From positions 1-36,808 of the forward strand of contig JAFZIV010000057.1 of the NCBI GenBank assembly GCA_017554235.1: DNA of 36,808 nucleotides, in the 5' to 3' direction. A model generated the notes under the pieces. The model was not told where the DNA came from. It saw only the letters and a program-made list of their open reading frames with translations, and did not search any database. Made by a program: the position numbers and the translations under genes. Positions 14,084 to 22,260 of the stretch are shown here, in pieces (the first letter of the stretch is position 1; each line of letters begins with the position of its first letter). The stretch is from Selenomonadaceae bacterium (GTDB taxonomy: Bacteria > Bacillota > Negativicutes > Selenomonadales > Selenomonadaceae).

Positions 14084-15628
14084 ATGAACGATAAAAAAAC
14101 TTTTTATATTACGACGCCGATTTATTATCCCAGCGCAAAACTTCATATTGGACACGCATATTGCACGACGATTGCCGATGCGATTGCGCGATTTAAAAGG
14201 CTTGCAGGTTACGAAGTTTTTTTCTTGACTGGTTCAGACGAACACGGGCAGAAAATTCAACGGACTGCAGAAGATCAAGGTTTAACGCCGCTTGAATATG
14301 TTGACAAAATTGTTGCGACTTTTAAGGAACTTTGGAAACGTCTTGAAATTTCCAACGATGATTTTATAAGGACGAGTGAACCGCGTCATCATGACGTTGT
14401 GCAGGAAATTTTCCGCCGTATTCGTGACAAGGGCGACATTTACAAGGGCGAATACACGGGGCTTTATTGTACGCCTTGTGAATCATATTGGACGGAATTA
14501 CAACTTGATGAAAATGGTTGCTGTCCCGATTGTCATCGCCCTGTTGAAAAAGTTTCGGAGGAAGCATATTTTTTCAAAATGTCGAAGTATGCGGACGCCG
14601 TTTTAAAATACATTGAAGACAATCCCGATTTTCTTGAGCCGAAGTCACGCCGCAATGAAATGATTAACTTCATTAAGCGCGGACTTGAAGACCTTTGCAT
14701 TTCGCGGACTTCGTTTGATTGGGGCATCCCCGTTCCAGATGATGAAAAGCATGTCATTTACGTTTGGTTTGACGCGCTGACAAATTATTTAACGCCGATT
14801 GGATTTTTGGACGACGAAGAAAAATTTAAAAAGTTTTGGCCCGCAGATTTACATTTAGTCGGCAAAGAAATTGTGCGTTTCCACACAATTATTTGGGGCT
14901 GTATCCTCATGGCATTGGGAATCGAACTTCCGAAAAAAGTTTACGGGCATGGCTGGCTGATAATCGACGGCGGTAAAATGTCTAAGTCGAAAGGCAACGT
15001 TGTAGATCCAATGTTGCTGATTGATGAATTTGGCGCGGACGCTATCAGATATTTTCTTCTGCGCGAAATTACTTTAGGGCAGGACGGCAATTTCAATTAC
15101 GACGCGCTTGTAACACGTTTCAACGCAGATTTAGCCAATGACTTGGGTAATTTATTACACCGTACACTGAATATGATTGGGAAGTTTCAAGGCGGTATTC
15201 TGCGCGAATCAAAAGACTTGACGGCACTTGATGAAAGTTTACGGATTGAAGCGTTTGATACGGCGAAAAATTATCGTCAACTTATGGAGGACATGCAAAT
15301 TTCTGACGCGGTTAAAATTGTGTGGAAATTTATCAGTCGCTCGAATAAATACATTGATGAGACGATGCCTTGGAAGTTGGCGAAAGACCCCGCGCAGGCA
15401 CAAAATCTTTCTAATGTGCTTTACAATCTCGCCGAATCGCTTAGGATTATCAGCATTTTAATTTCGCCGTTTATGCCGCAAACTGCGCGGAAAATTTATC
15501 AGCAGTTGAACATTGCAACGCCGTTTGAAAAAGTTCAACTTGAAGACGCAGAATTTTTCGGCAAGCTTGAAGTTAATCACGTTGTCGGCAAGCCTGAACA
15601 ACTTTTCCCGCGCATTGATGTAAAATAG
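14084..15628 (+). CDS. metG: Methionyl-tRNA synthetase, short form
   Basis: Class I synthetase charging tRNA-Met. HIGH motif in KLHIGHAYCTTIADAIA (about residue 20), a CxxC-CxxC zinc knuckle (CTPCESYW and CCPDCHRP, about 125-150), YVWFDALTNYL, and KMSKSKGNVVDP (about 295). The helical anticodon-binding domain is present to the end. At 514 residues it lacks the C-terminal EMAP/Trbp111-like tRNA-binding domain found in the roughly 640-680-residue enzymes of many Firmicutes. ATG 14084 is 7 bp after GGAGG, so I prefer it to the TTG at 14081. The stop overlaps the GTG of the downstream glycosyltransferase by one base. Aminoacylation should not be lost, as short MetRS forms exist. Confidence 0.96.
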   Translation: MNDKKTFYITTPIYYPSAKLHIGHAYCTTIADAIARFKRLAGYEVFFLTGSDEHGQKIQRTAEDQGLTPLEYVDKIVATFKELWKRLEISNDDFIRTSEPRHHDVVQEIFRRIRDKGDIYKGEYTGLYCTPCESYWTELQLDENGCCPDCHRPVEKVSEEAYFFKMSKYADAVLKYIEDNPDFLEPKSRRNEMINFIKRGLEDLCISRTSFDWGIPVPDDEKHVIYVWFDALTNYLTPIGFLDDEEKFKKFWPADLHLVGKEIVRFHTIIWGCILMALGIELPKKVYGHGWLIIDGGKMSKSKGNVVDPMLLIDEFGADAIRYFLLREITLGQDGNFNYDALVTRFNADLANDLGNLLHRTLNMIGKFQGGILRESKDLTALDESLRIEAFDTAKNYRQLMEDMQISDAVKIVWKFISRSNKYIDETMPWKLAKDPAQAQNLSNVLYNLAESLRIISILISPFMPQTARKIYQQLNIATPFEKVQLEDAEFFGKLEVNHVVGKPEQLFPRIDVK

Positions 15629-17181
15629 TGGGCGAAGTTTTAGGGCTTTACGCAAAATCGCTTGACGAATATAAAGCCGGAAATTTTGAATTGGCACTGA
15701 AAATTATCGCACAGATAAAAATTTTAGTGCCGAACTGGGCTAAGGCGACGTTACTTGAAAGTTATATTTACAGTAAGCAGTATAAATTTTTCAGTGAACT
15801 TGACGCCTTGAAAAAATGTTTATCGCAATGTACAGATGATGTTTCATTACGGGCAGAAGCGATTAGTCGGCTGGCGGGTGTTTATCGTGTTATCGGCGAT
15901 ACTCAATCTGCTGTGAAAAATTTTCTGCAGTCTGCTGAACTTGAAAATAATCCTACAAAAAAGCGTATTGAAATTTCAAACGCAATTTTTTCCGCCAATG
16001 ACAGTGAAAAAATTACCACGCAGAATTTTCAAAAACTCTACGCCGAATACCAAAAAACTTTCAGTTACGTTAAGCCTTTCGACAAAAAATTTTATCATCA
16101 TGAAAAAATACGCGTCGGGTATCTGTCTTCAAATTTTTGTATGCACCCCGTAGCAAATTTTATTTGGGCTTTGATAAATCTTCGTGATAAAAAAAATTTT
16201 GAGATATACTGTTATTCCAATACGAAAAATTTTGACACGATAACCGCGCAGATTAAAAATTCGGTTGATTTTTGGCGTGACATTACAGACGTTGACGACG
16301 CGACGGCGGCAAAAATTATTCGTGATGATGAAATTGATATTCTTATTGAACTTGGCGGACACACTGAAAATAATCGTTTGCCTGTTATGGCGTATCGTCC
16401 CGCGAGCGTTCAAATTTCCGGCATTGGCTACATGAACAGCACGGGAACAAATTTTGTTGACTATTTTTTAACGGATAAATTTTGTTACGTAGATACTGCG
16501 TGGAAGAATTTTTTTACAGAAAAGCCGTTAATACTTCCGCGCAGTCATTTCTGTTATACGCCGTTGAGAAATTTTCCTGTGATCGGCGACGCACCTTGCA
16601 TTACTAAAGGCTACGTGACTTTCGGCTGTTTTAATAATTTTAGCAAAATTACGCTGCAAATTTTTGAAGCATGGAGAAAAATTCTTCAACAAGTAAATAA
16701 CAGTCGATTGATTTTAAAGCACAAAATTTTTAACGACGCAGATGGGCGCGAGACAGTTACAAATTTTCTGGAATATTTAGGCTTTGATATATGGCGAGTG
16801 GAACTGCGCGGCTTTACGGCGAATTATCTTGAAGAATATCGCGACATTGATATTGCGCTTGATACTTTTCCTTACGTCGGCGGTACGACGACTTGTGAAG
16901 CTTTGTATATGGGCGTGCCTGTCATTTCTCTTTACGGTGATCGACACGGTACGCGTTTTGGCTACAGCATTTTAAATAACGTAGGAATTGGCGAATTAGC
17001 AGTTGAAAATGTTGACGAATATGTTGACCGCGCAGTAAAATTGGCGGGAGATTTTGAAACTTTGTCATTGCTCCATAAAAATTTACGCCGTATGATGAAA
17101 AATTCGCCGTTAATGAATGCCGTCGGATATGTTCGTAACATTGAAGAAAAATTTTTTGAAGTTTTGAAGGAGGACTTTTGA
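15628..17181 (+). CDS. GT41 (SPINDLY/OGT-like) protein glycosyltransferase
   Basis: A 517-residue protein related to O-GlcNAc transferases. Residues about 5-130 are helical TPR-like repeats (FELALKIIAQIKILVPNWAK; SRLAGVYRVIGDTQSAVKNF). The catalytic region starts at about 150 with KIRVGYLSSNF, contains ILIELGGHTENNRLP and VTFGCFNNFSKIT, and ends with the UDP-sugar site DIALDTFPYVGGTTTCEALY followed by MGVPVISLYGDRHGTRFGYS. Family knowledge predicts cytoplasmic transfer of a sugar to Ser/Thr of proteins, in bacteria often flagellins or surface proteins; the acceptor here is unknown. The GTG start overlaps the metG stop, and the next gene's ATG overlaps this stop, which implies coupled expression with the three SGNH-like genes. 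Confidence 0.9.
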   Translation: MGEVLGLYAKSLDEYKAGNFELALKIIAQIKILVPNWAKATLLESYIYSKQYKFFSELDALKKCLSQCTDDVSLRAEAISRLAGVYRVIGDTQSAVKNFLQSAELENNPTKKRIEISNAIFSANDSEKITTQNFQKLYAEYQKTFSYVKPFDKKFYHHEKIRVGYLSSNFCMHPVANFIWALINLRDKKNFEIYCYSNTKNFDTITAQIKNSVDFWRDITDVDDATAAKIIRDDEIDILIELGGHTENNRLPVMAYRPASVQISGIGYMNSTGTNFVDYFLTDKFCYVDTAWKNFFTEKPLILPRSHFCYTPLRNFPVIGDAPCITKGYVTFGCFNNFSKITLQIFEAWRKILQQVNNSRLILKHKIFNDADGRETVTNFLEYLGFDIWRVELRGFTANYLEEYRDIDIALDTFPYVGGTTTCEALYMGVPVISLYGDRHGTRFGYSILNNVGIGELAVENVDEYVDRAVKLAGDFETLSLLHKNLRRMMKNSPLMNAVGYVRNIEEKFFEVLKEDF

Positions 17182-18341
17182 TGAGAGTACTTTTAGTGAC
17201 GCTTAGCGATATACTACCTTTTGCATTGACGCAGGTATTAAATTCGGAATTGGAATATTGTGCGATTGTGGTTGACGAGCCGGACATTTCTAAAAAAATG
17301 TTAGAAAATTACCCTTCGCTTCGTAATACAATTTTTCCTTTTTACGAGCTTAAAGAGTGCATTACGAACAATTACTACGATTTAGCGATTTGGATTTTTG
17401 GTGGTATAGGCGATGATTGGACAATTTTTACAGATGAATTTAAAAGGTGTAATCTGCCTAAAAATAAATTCCTTAGCTTTGTTAATTTAAATTCGCCGTT
17501 TAATTTTCAAGTAGAGTACGCTTTAAGGTATTATAAAAATAATTGCACAGAATTTAATATGTTTGCAACTGGAATAAGTTATACAGAACTCGGATTAGTG
17601 CCAGAAATATTTTTACCTAAGCATAAATTATTTAATTTTGCGCGTGCCAGCCAAGATTTATACTACGATTACCAAGTTGCTAAATTTGTTCTCGAAGTAT
17701 GCGGGGGGGGGTATATTAAATATGCGCTAATAGGTTTAGCTCCTTACAGTTTCAACTTTGATTTAACAAAATCTTTTGAATTAAATTTTCAGCTTCTTCA
17801 ATTTTTTGTTGCATATGATGATATTCATAATCTCTGGATGCCTAAAGAGACCTATCGCAAACTTTTCAACGAAAATTACTTGAACTTTCGGTTACCTCTC
17901 GGCAATACCAAAATAAGTAGCGTTTCGGAATTGAGTCTAAATAAACCTGTACGCTACATGAGCTATAGGGAACGTATCAAATCACGCCAATTGATAGATG
18001 GTTGGAAAAATAAAGATTTTCCTGAAACTAAGAAAGAAAATGTGCAAATTCTTGACGACTATTTAACGTTATGTGAAAAAAATAATGTTCGCCCGATTAT
18101 GTTTATTCCTCCATTCACAGAAGGCTACAAAAAATATTTTAGCAAACAAAAATTAGAGGAATTTTATTATTTAATTCATGAAGCTCAGAAGAAACATTCG
18201 TTTGCATTATTTTTTGATGGCTGGAAATTGCAGGGATTTTCAGATGAACATTTTCACGATGCGGCACACCTTAACATACAGGGTGCGGCAAAATTCAGCG
18301 CGATACTTAACAACGCTATTGAAAGTTTAGAGAAAGGATGA
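17181..18341 (+). CDS. SGNH/DltD-like protein, tandem paralogue 1
   Basis: 386 residues; I do not recognise a named family. The C-terminal part reads PIMFIPPFTEGYKKYF then FFDGWKLQGFSDEHFHDAAH followed by LNIQGAAKFS, which resembles the D-x-x-H catalytic block of SGNH hydrolases/acyltransferases and DltD. A TGIS motif at about residue 133 could hold the nucleophile serine. No signal peptide or membrane helix is obvious, so a cytoplasmic site beside the glycosyltransferase is plausible. The N-terminus MRVLLVTLSDILPFALTQVL is almost the same in paralogue 3. GGAGG precedes ATG 17181. A role in modifying a sugar (for example O-acylation) made or used by the GT41 neighbour is inference. Confidence 0.7.
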   Translation: MRVLLVTLSDILPFALTQVLNSELEYCAIVVDEPDISKKMLENYPSLRNTIFPFYELKECITNNYYDLAIWIFGGIGDDWTIFTDEFKRCNLPKNKFLSFVNLNSPFNFQVEYALRYYKNNCTEFNMFATGISYTELGLVPEIFLPKHKLFNFARASQDLYYDYQVAKFVLEVCGGGYIKYALIGLAPYSFNFDLTKSFELNFQLLQFFVAYDDIHNLWMPKETYRKLFNENYLNFRLPLGNTKISSVSELSLNKPVRYMSYRERIKSRQLIDGWKNKDFPETKKENVQILDDYLTLCEKNNVRPIMFIPPFTEGYKKYFSKQKLEEFYYLIHEAQKKHSFALFFDGWKLQGFSDEHFHDAAHLNIQGAAKFSAILNNAIESLEKG

Positions 18342-18350
18342 TTTAATTTA

Positions 18351-19511
18351 TGAGAATACTTTTAGTAATTTTAAGTGACAGTTTGCATTTTGTGTTGACG
18401 AAGGTTTTAAATCCCGATAATGAATATTCTGCTATCGTGGTGGACGAGCCGGAACTTGCGAAAAAAAAATTTAGATGATTTCCCGCAACTTCGTGAAAAG
18501 ATTCATCCTTTTTACGAATTGAAAGAGTGCGTCCAAAATAATAATTATGATTTTGTTTTGCTTATGGCATCACATCCTAATGTGGGAACTGCCCTTATCG
18601 ACCAAATTAGGTAATACGGCGGCACACTTAAGCAATTTATAAATGCTCATATGTCATATTCGAACTGGCAAAAATTTTTTTGGATGGAAAGAAATTTGCG
18701 CTATTACAAAGAACACGCGACGGAATTTGAAATGATTGCTACAGGCGGTTGTTACGGTGCTATGGGACTTGACACTACAAAATTTCGGTATAAACTTTTT
18801 AATATCTCAAGAAACAATCAAGATTTTTATTACAAATATAAAGTCGCAAAATTTATATTCAAGCAAAATGAAAATGGCAGACATCTCAAGTATGCGCTGA
18901 CAGAAATTTCTCCGTTCATTTTCCATTTCGATTTATCAAAAACTACTATTGTAAACTCCATACTTGAATATTTGATAACTTTTGATGATATACATAATTT
19001 CTGGTTGCCGATTGAGGAATATAGAAAATTATTTCGCGAAGAGTTTTTAAATACGCGGCTTCCACTTGAAAATATTGATTTAAACAATCTTTTTTATCAA
19101 AAAGCTGATTATCCAAAATGTATGGATCTCAATTCGCGAATTAACGCAAGAAAAAGAATTGACATATTGACGAAAAATAAAAGTTATCCTGAAACCGTAA
19201 AAGAAAACGTGAAAATTTTTGACGATTATTTGACGTTGTGCGAAGAAAATAATGTGCGCTCGATTATTTTTCACCCGCCTTTACATGAAGCTTTCATGCG
19301 CTACTTCAACAGAGAAGCATTGAACGAATTCTATACATTGCTTGGCGAGGTGCTGAAAAAACATCCGTCAGCTGTATTTTTCGACGGCTGGAAGTTGAAG
19401 GGTTTGTCTTCCGACGAATATTATTCAGATGTAGACCATATGAATATAAATTATGCGGCGAAATTCAGCACGATTTTAAATGATTTTATTGAGAATTTGG
19501 AGAAAGGTTGA
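18351..19511 (+). pseudogene. SGNH/DltD-like paralogue 2, disrupted
   Basis: Begins with ATG 18351 (MRILLVILSDSLHFVLTKVL), nine bases after paralogue 1. A run of nine A (18461-18469) puts the frame out by one: with eight A the reading continues AKKNLDDFPQLREKIHPFYE as in its sisters. A TAA at 18612-18614 then interrupts that frame, after which it stays open (QFINAHMSYSNWQKFFWMER) to the end, including FFDGWKLKGLSSDEYYSDVD. The putative nucleophile motif is TGGC instead of TGIS. The A9 tract could slip in replication or transcription, but the nonsense codon still blocks a full product. The 286-codon 3' part from ATG 18651 could in principle be made alone; no good ribosome-binding site is seen. 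Confidence 0.8.
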
Positions 19512-19518
19512 TTAATTT

Positions 19519-20664
19519 ATGAGAGTACTTTTGGTAACACTTAGCGATATACTACCTTTTGCTTTGACACAGGTTTTAAATCCCGAATTGGAATATTGCG
19601 CGATTGTTGTAGATGAGCCGGACATTACTAAAAAAATTTTGGAAAACTATCCGCCGCTTCGTGATAAAATTTTTTCTTTCTACGAGCTGAAAGAGTGCGT
19701 TGAAAATTTTTATTACGATATTTTACTTTGTATTTCTGACAATAGAATAGTGTGGAAAATGTGTGACTATCTAAAAAAATACCAAGTAACGTCAGAAAAA
19801 TTTTTCCATGTATATTTATCAAATGATAAAGATAATCTTTTCTTAATGGAAAGGTCTTTACATTATTACAAAGAACACGCGACGGAATTTGAAATTTTTG
19901 CAACAGGAATTAGTAATATCTGCGTAGCTTTGGACGCCACTAAATTCAAAAAGAAAATATTCAATTTTGGTCGCGACAGTCAAGATTTATACTACGATTA
20001 CCAAATTGCTAAATTTATCTTCAATGAATGCGAAAACATCCGAATTAAGTATGCATTAATAGGTTTAATGCCATACTCCTTTCATTATGACGAATCTAAA
20101 GCTTACACATACCGACATAGAATTTTTCAATATCTCATAGCATTTAATGATTTACATAATTTTACGATTCCTGCATCAGAATGTCGCAAAATGTTTCGAG
20201 AAAAATTTTTAAATTCGCGATTGTCATTAAACTCCTTTGATTTAAACAATATATTTTTGGCAAAAAATAAACTGCAGATAATGACAGCTCAAGAAAGGCT
20301 AAGAGCTAGAGATATCATTGACAGATGGAACGGAAGAAATTACCCGGTAACGCGAAAAGAAAATCTGAAAATTTTAGACGATTATTTAAATTTGTGTAAA
20401 AGCAATAAAGTTCGTGCTGTAATGTTTCTTCCGCCACTCTCTAAAGGATATATGAAATATCTTAATCGCGAGATAGTCGATGAATTTCATTATTTGATTC
20501 GTGAGACGCGAAAAAAATATCCCGATATAGTTTTCTTCGATGGATGGAAATTAAATGGATTTTTGGACGAAGATTTTTGCGATGTTAGTCACTTAAATTT
20601 GAAAGGTGCGGCAAAATTCAGCGCAATACTTAATAATGTAATTGAGAATTTGGAGAAAGGATGA
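19519..20664 (+). CDS. SGNH/DltD-like protein, tandem paralogue 3
   Basis: 381 residues, paralogous along its length to the protein starting at 17181. The first roughly 57 residues are nearly identical to paralogue 1 (RVLLVTLSDILPFALTQVLN; EYCAIVVDEPDI), the middle is diverged, and the C-terminal block FFDGWKLNGFLDEDFCDVSH keeps the D-x-x-H motif. TGIS is at about residue 130. Start ATG 19519 follows GAGAAAGG of the preceding gene's tail, a junction repeated after each of the three copies (ENLEKG or ESLEKG ending). It probably belongs to the same transcript as the GT41 gene and tatD. Function is inferred only as far as an SGNH-type esterase or acyltransferase. Confidence 0.7.
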   Translation: MRVLLVTLSDILPFALTQVLNPELEYCAIVVDEPDITKKILENYPPLRDKIFSFYELKECVENFYYDILLCISDNRIVWKMCDYLKKYQVTSEKFFHVYLSNDKDNLFLMERSLHYYKEHATEFEIFATGISNICVALDATKFKKKIFNFGRDSQDLYYDYQIAKFIFNECENIRIKYALIGLMPYSFHYDESKAYTYRHRIFQYLIAFNDLHNFTIPASECRKMFREKFLNSRLSLNSFDLNNIFLAKNKLQIMTAQERLRARDIIDRWNGRNYPVTRKENLKILDDYLNLCKSNKVRAVMFLPPLSKGYMKYLNREIVDEFHYLIRETRKKYPDIVFFDGWKLNGFLDEDFCDVSHLNLKGAAKFSAILNNVIENLEKG

Positions 20665-20668
20665 GTTA

Positions 20669-21445
20669 ATGACTTTAATCGATACGCATTGCCATTTGAA
20701 TGACGAAAAATTTTTTGATGACTTAGATGAAGTTGTAAGCCGCGCAAAAAATGTCGGCGTCACACAGATTATAAACTTTGGCGACACTCTTGAAAATTCC
20801 GCGCAGGTTGTAAAGCTTGCCGAAAAATTTTCCAATATGTTTGCAGGCGTCGGTATTCACCCTGAAGAAATTTCAAACTTTGATGAAAATAATTCCGTCG
20901 AAAAAATTGTCGAACTTGCCAAAAATAAAAAAGTTGTGGCTATTGGTGAAATTGGTCTTGACTATTACTGGGAAAAAGATTCTGCAGTAAGACTGGCGCA
21001 ACAAAAAACTTTTATTCAGCAGTTGGACATTGCACGACAATTAAACTTACCCGTCTGTATTCATGAACGCGATGCACATGGTGACGCATTGAAAATTTTG
21101 CAGTGTGAAGCTAAGGGACTGCGCGGCGTTTTACATTGTTTTTCAGGCAGTCTTGAAATGGCGCGGGAAGTTTGGAAATTGGGCTGGCTTATAGGCATTG
21201 ACGGACCTATAACTTTTAAAAATTCCGCTAAACTTCCTGAAATTGTCAAATCTGCTCCGCGTGAAATGATTTTACTTGAAACGGACGCGCCATATTTAGC
21301 ACCAATGCCGAATCGCGGTAAACGTAACGAGCCGAGTTATCTTTTGGACATTGCAAAAAAAGTTGCGGAACTGCGCGGCGAAACTTTAGAAGAAGTTGCC
21401 GCTTATACAACTGATAACGCGAAACGGCTTTATCAATTAGATTAA
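20669..21445 (+). CDS. tatD: TatD family metal-dependent DNase/hydrolase
   Basis: TIM-barrel metalloenzyme of 258 residues. Metal ligands are seen in order: DTHCHLND (residue 5 onward), GEIGLDYYW (about 93), CIHERDAHGD (about 128), LHCFSGSLEMA (about 155) and LETDAPYLAP (about 205). Family members are 3'-5' exonucleases acting on damaged or single-stranded DNA. Start is ATG 20669, since MTLIDTHCH is the normal N-terminus; the reading frame upstream merely overlaps paralogue 3. In many Firmicutes tatD follows metG directly; here a 5-kb glycosyltransferase/SGNH cassette separates them. Confidence 0.95.
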   Translation: MTLIDTHCHLNDEKFFDDLDEVVSRAKNVGVTQIINFGDTLENSAQVVKLAEKFSNMFAGVGIHPEEISNFDENNSVEKIVELAKNKKVVAIGEIGLDYYWEKDSAVRLAQQKTFIQQLDIARQLNLPVCIHERDAHGDALKILQCEAKGLRGVLHCFSGSLEMAREVWKLGWLIGIDGPITFKNSAKLPEIVKSAPREMILLETDAPYLAPMPNRGKRNEPSYLLDIAKKVAELRGETLEEVAAYTTDNAKRLYQLD

Positions 21446-21484
21446 AAATTTTTTTTGACAATTCATACACAAATCATAAAAATG

Positions 21485-21493
21485 TGTTATAAT
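21485..21493 (+). promoter_or_regulatory. Extended -10 promoter of the NlpC/P60 gene
   Basis: TGTTATAAT (TGn plus TATAAT at 21488-21493). A TTGACA at 21455-21460 is too far (27 bp) to be its -35, so the extended -10 probably carries the promoter. Confidence 0.5.
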
Positions 21494-21540
21494 AAATTTA
21501 AAGTTTTTAAAAATTTTATTAAAAGTTAGGAAGTGTTTGT

Positions 21541-22203
21541 TTGGTGAGAGTTTTCCGAATGTTGACGATGTTATTGGTGGTAATGTTTGTAAGTTCAAGC
21601 GCATTGGCGGCAGAACTTAGGATTGGAGATGAAGGCGCAGAGGTAACAGAAATTCAAGGACAGCTTATAGAATTGGGCTACGACGTTTTAGCGGACGGAT
21701 CATTCGGACCTGCAATGGCGGACGCGATAAAATCTTTCCAAGCATCACGCGGAATTAAGTCAAACGGGATTGTAGACCCTACGACTTATTCGGCACTGTT
21801 GGGACGCGATATGCCGGAGAATATCGGCGGTTCAAGCGTCATTGTAAACAGGATTCTTACAGGCGCAATGCAATATATGGGAGTTCCATATATTTTCGGC
21901 GGCACGACTCCTTACGGCTTTGATTGTTCCGGTTATGTCCAATACGTTTTCGCGCAGGCAGGGATTTCAATTCCGCGCACGGCTGATGTCCAATTTGAGG
22001 TTGGTACTCCTGTATCGTCTGCAGAACTTGTTCCCGGCGACTTGGTCTTCTTTGAAACTTACACTTATGGCGCATCGCACGTCGGAATTTATGTTGGGAA
22101 TGGAGATTTTATTCACGCAAGTTCAAACGGCGGAGTAAAAATTTCTTCTCTCGGCAGTTCCTACTACAGCAGTCACTATATAGGTTCACGCAGAATCGTA
22201 TAG
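21541..22203 (+). CDS. Secreted NlpC/P60 peptidase with peptidoglycan-binding domain
   Basis: 220 residues. Signal peptide 1-23 (MLTMLLVVMFVSSSALAAEL region), a PG_binding_1 domain at about 25-90 (LRIGDEGAEVTEIQGQLIEL; FGPAMADAIKSFQASRGI), then an NlpC/P60 domain at about 100-220. The catalytic Cys is in PYGFDCSGYVQYVFA, the His in SHVGIYVGNGDF, and the third polar residue in FIHASSNG, so the triad is intact. It should cleave D-Glu-diamino acid bonds of cell-wall peptides. Start is TTG 21541 or GTG 21544, both behind AGGAAG (21528-21533); the choice changes one residue. It has its own promoter and terminator. Confidence 0.92.
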   Translation: MVRVFRMLTMLLVVMFVSSSALAAELRIGDEGAEVTEIQGQLIELGYDVLADGSFGPAMADAIKSFQASRGIKSNGIVDPTTYSALLGRDMPENIGGSSVIVNRILTGAMQYMGVPYIFGGTTPYGFDCSGYVQYVFAQAGISIPRTADVQFEVGTPVSSAELVPGDLVFFETYTYGASHVGIYVGNGDFIHASSNGGVKISSLGSSYYSSHYIGSRRIV

Positions 22204-22227
22204 TAAAAAAAAATCTGCAAAAAAATA

Positions 22228-22260
22228 AAGCCGACCTTTACGGGTTGGCTTTTCGTTTTT
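22228..22260 (+). terminator. Terminator between convergent genes
   Basis: AAAGCCGACC pairs with GGGTTGGCTTT (one G-U) around a TTTAC loop, followed by a T-rich run. It may work in both directions, since the next gene converges on it. Confidence 0.8.
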
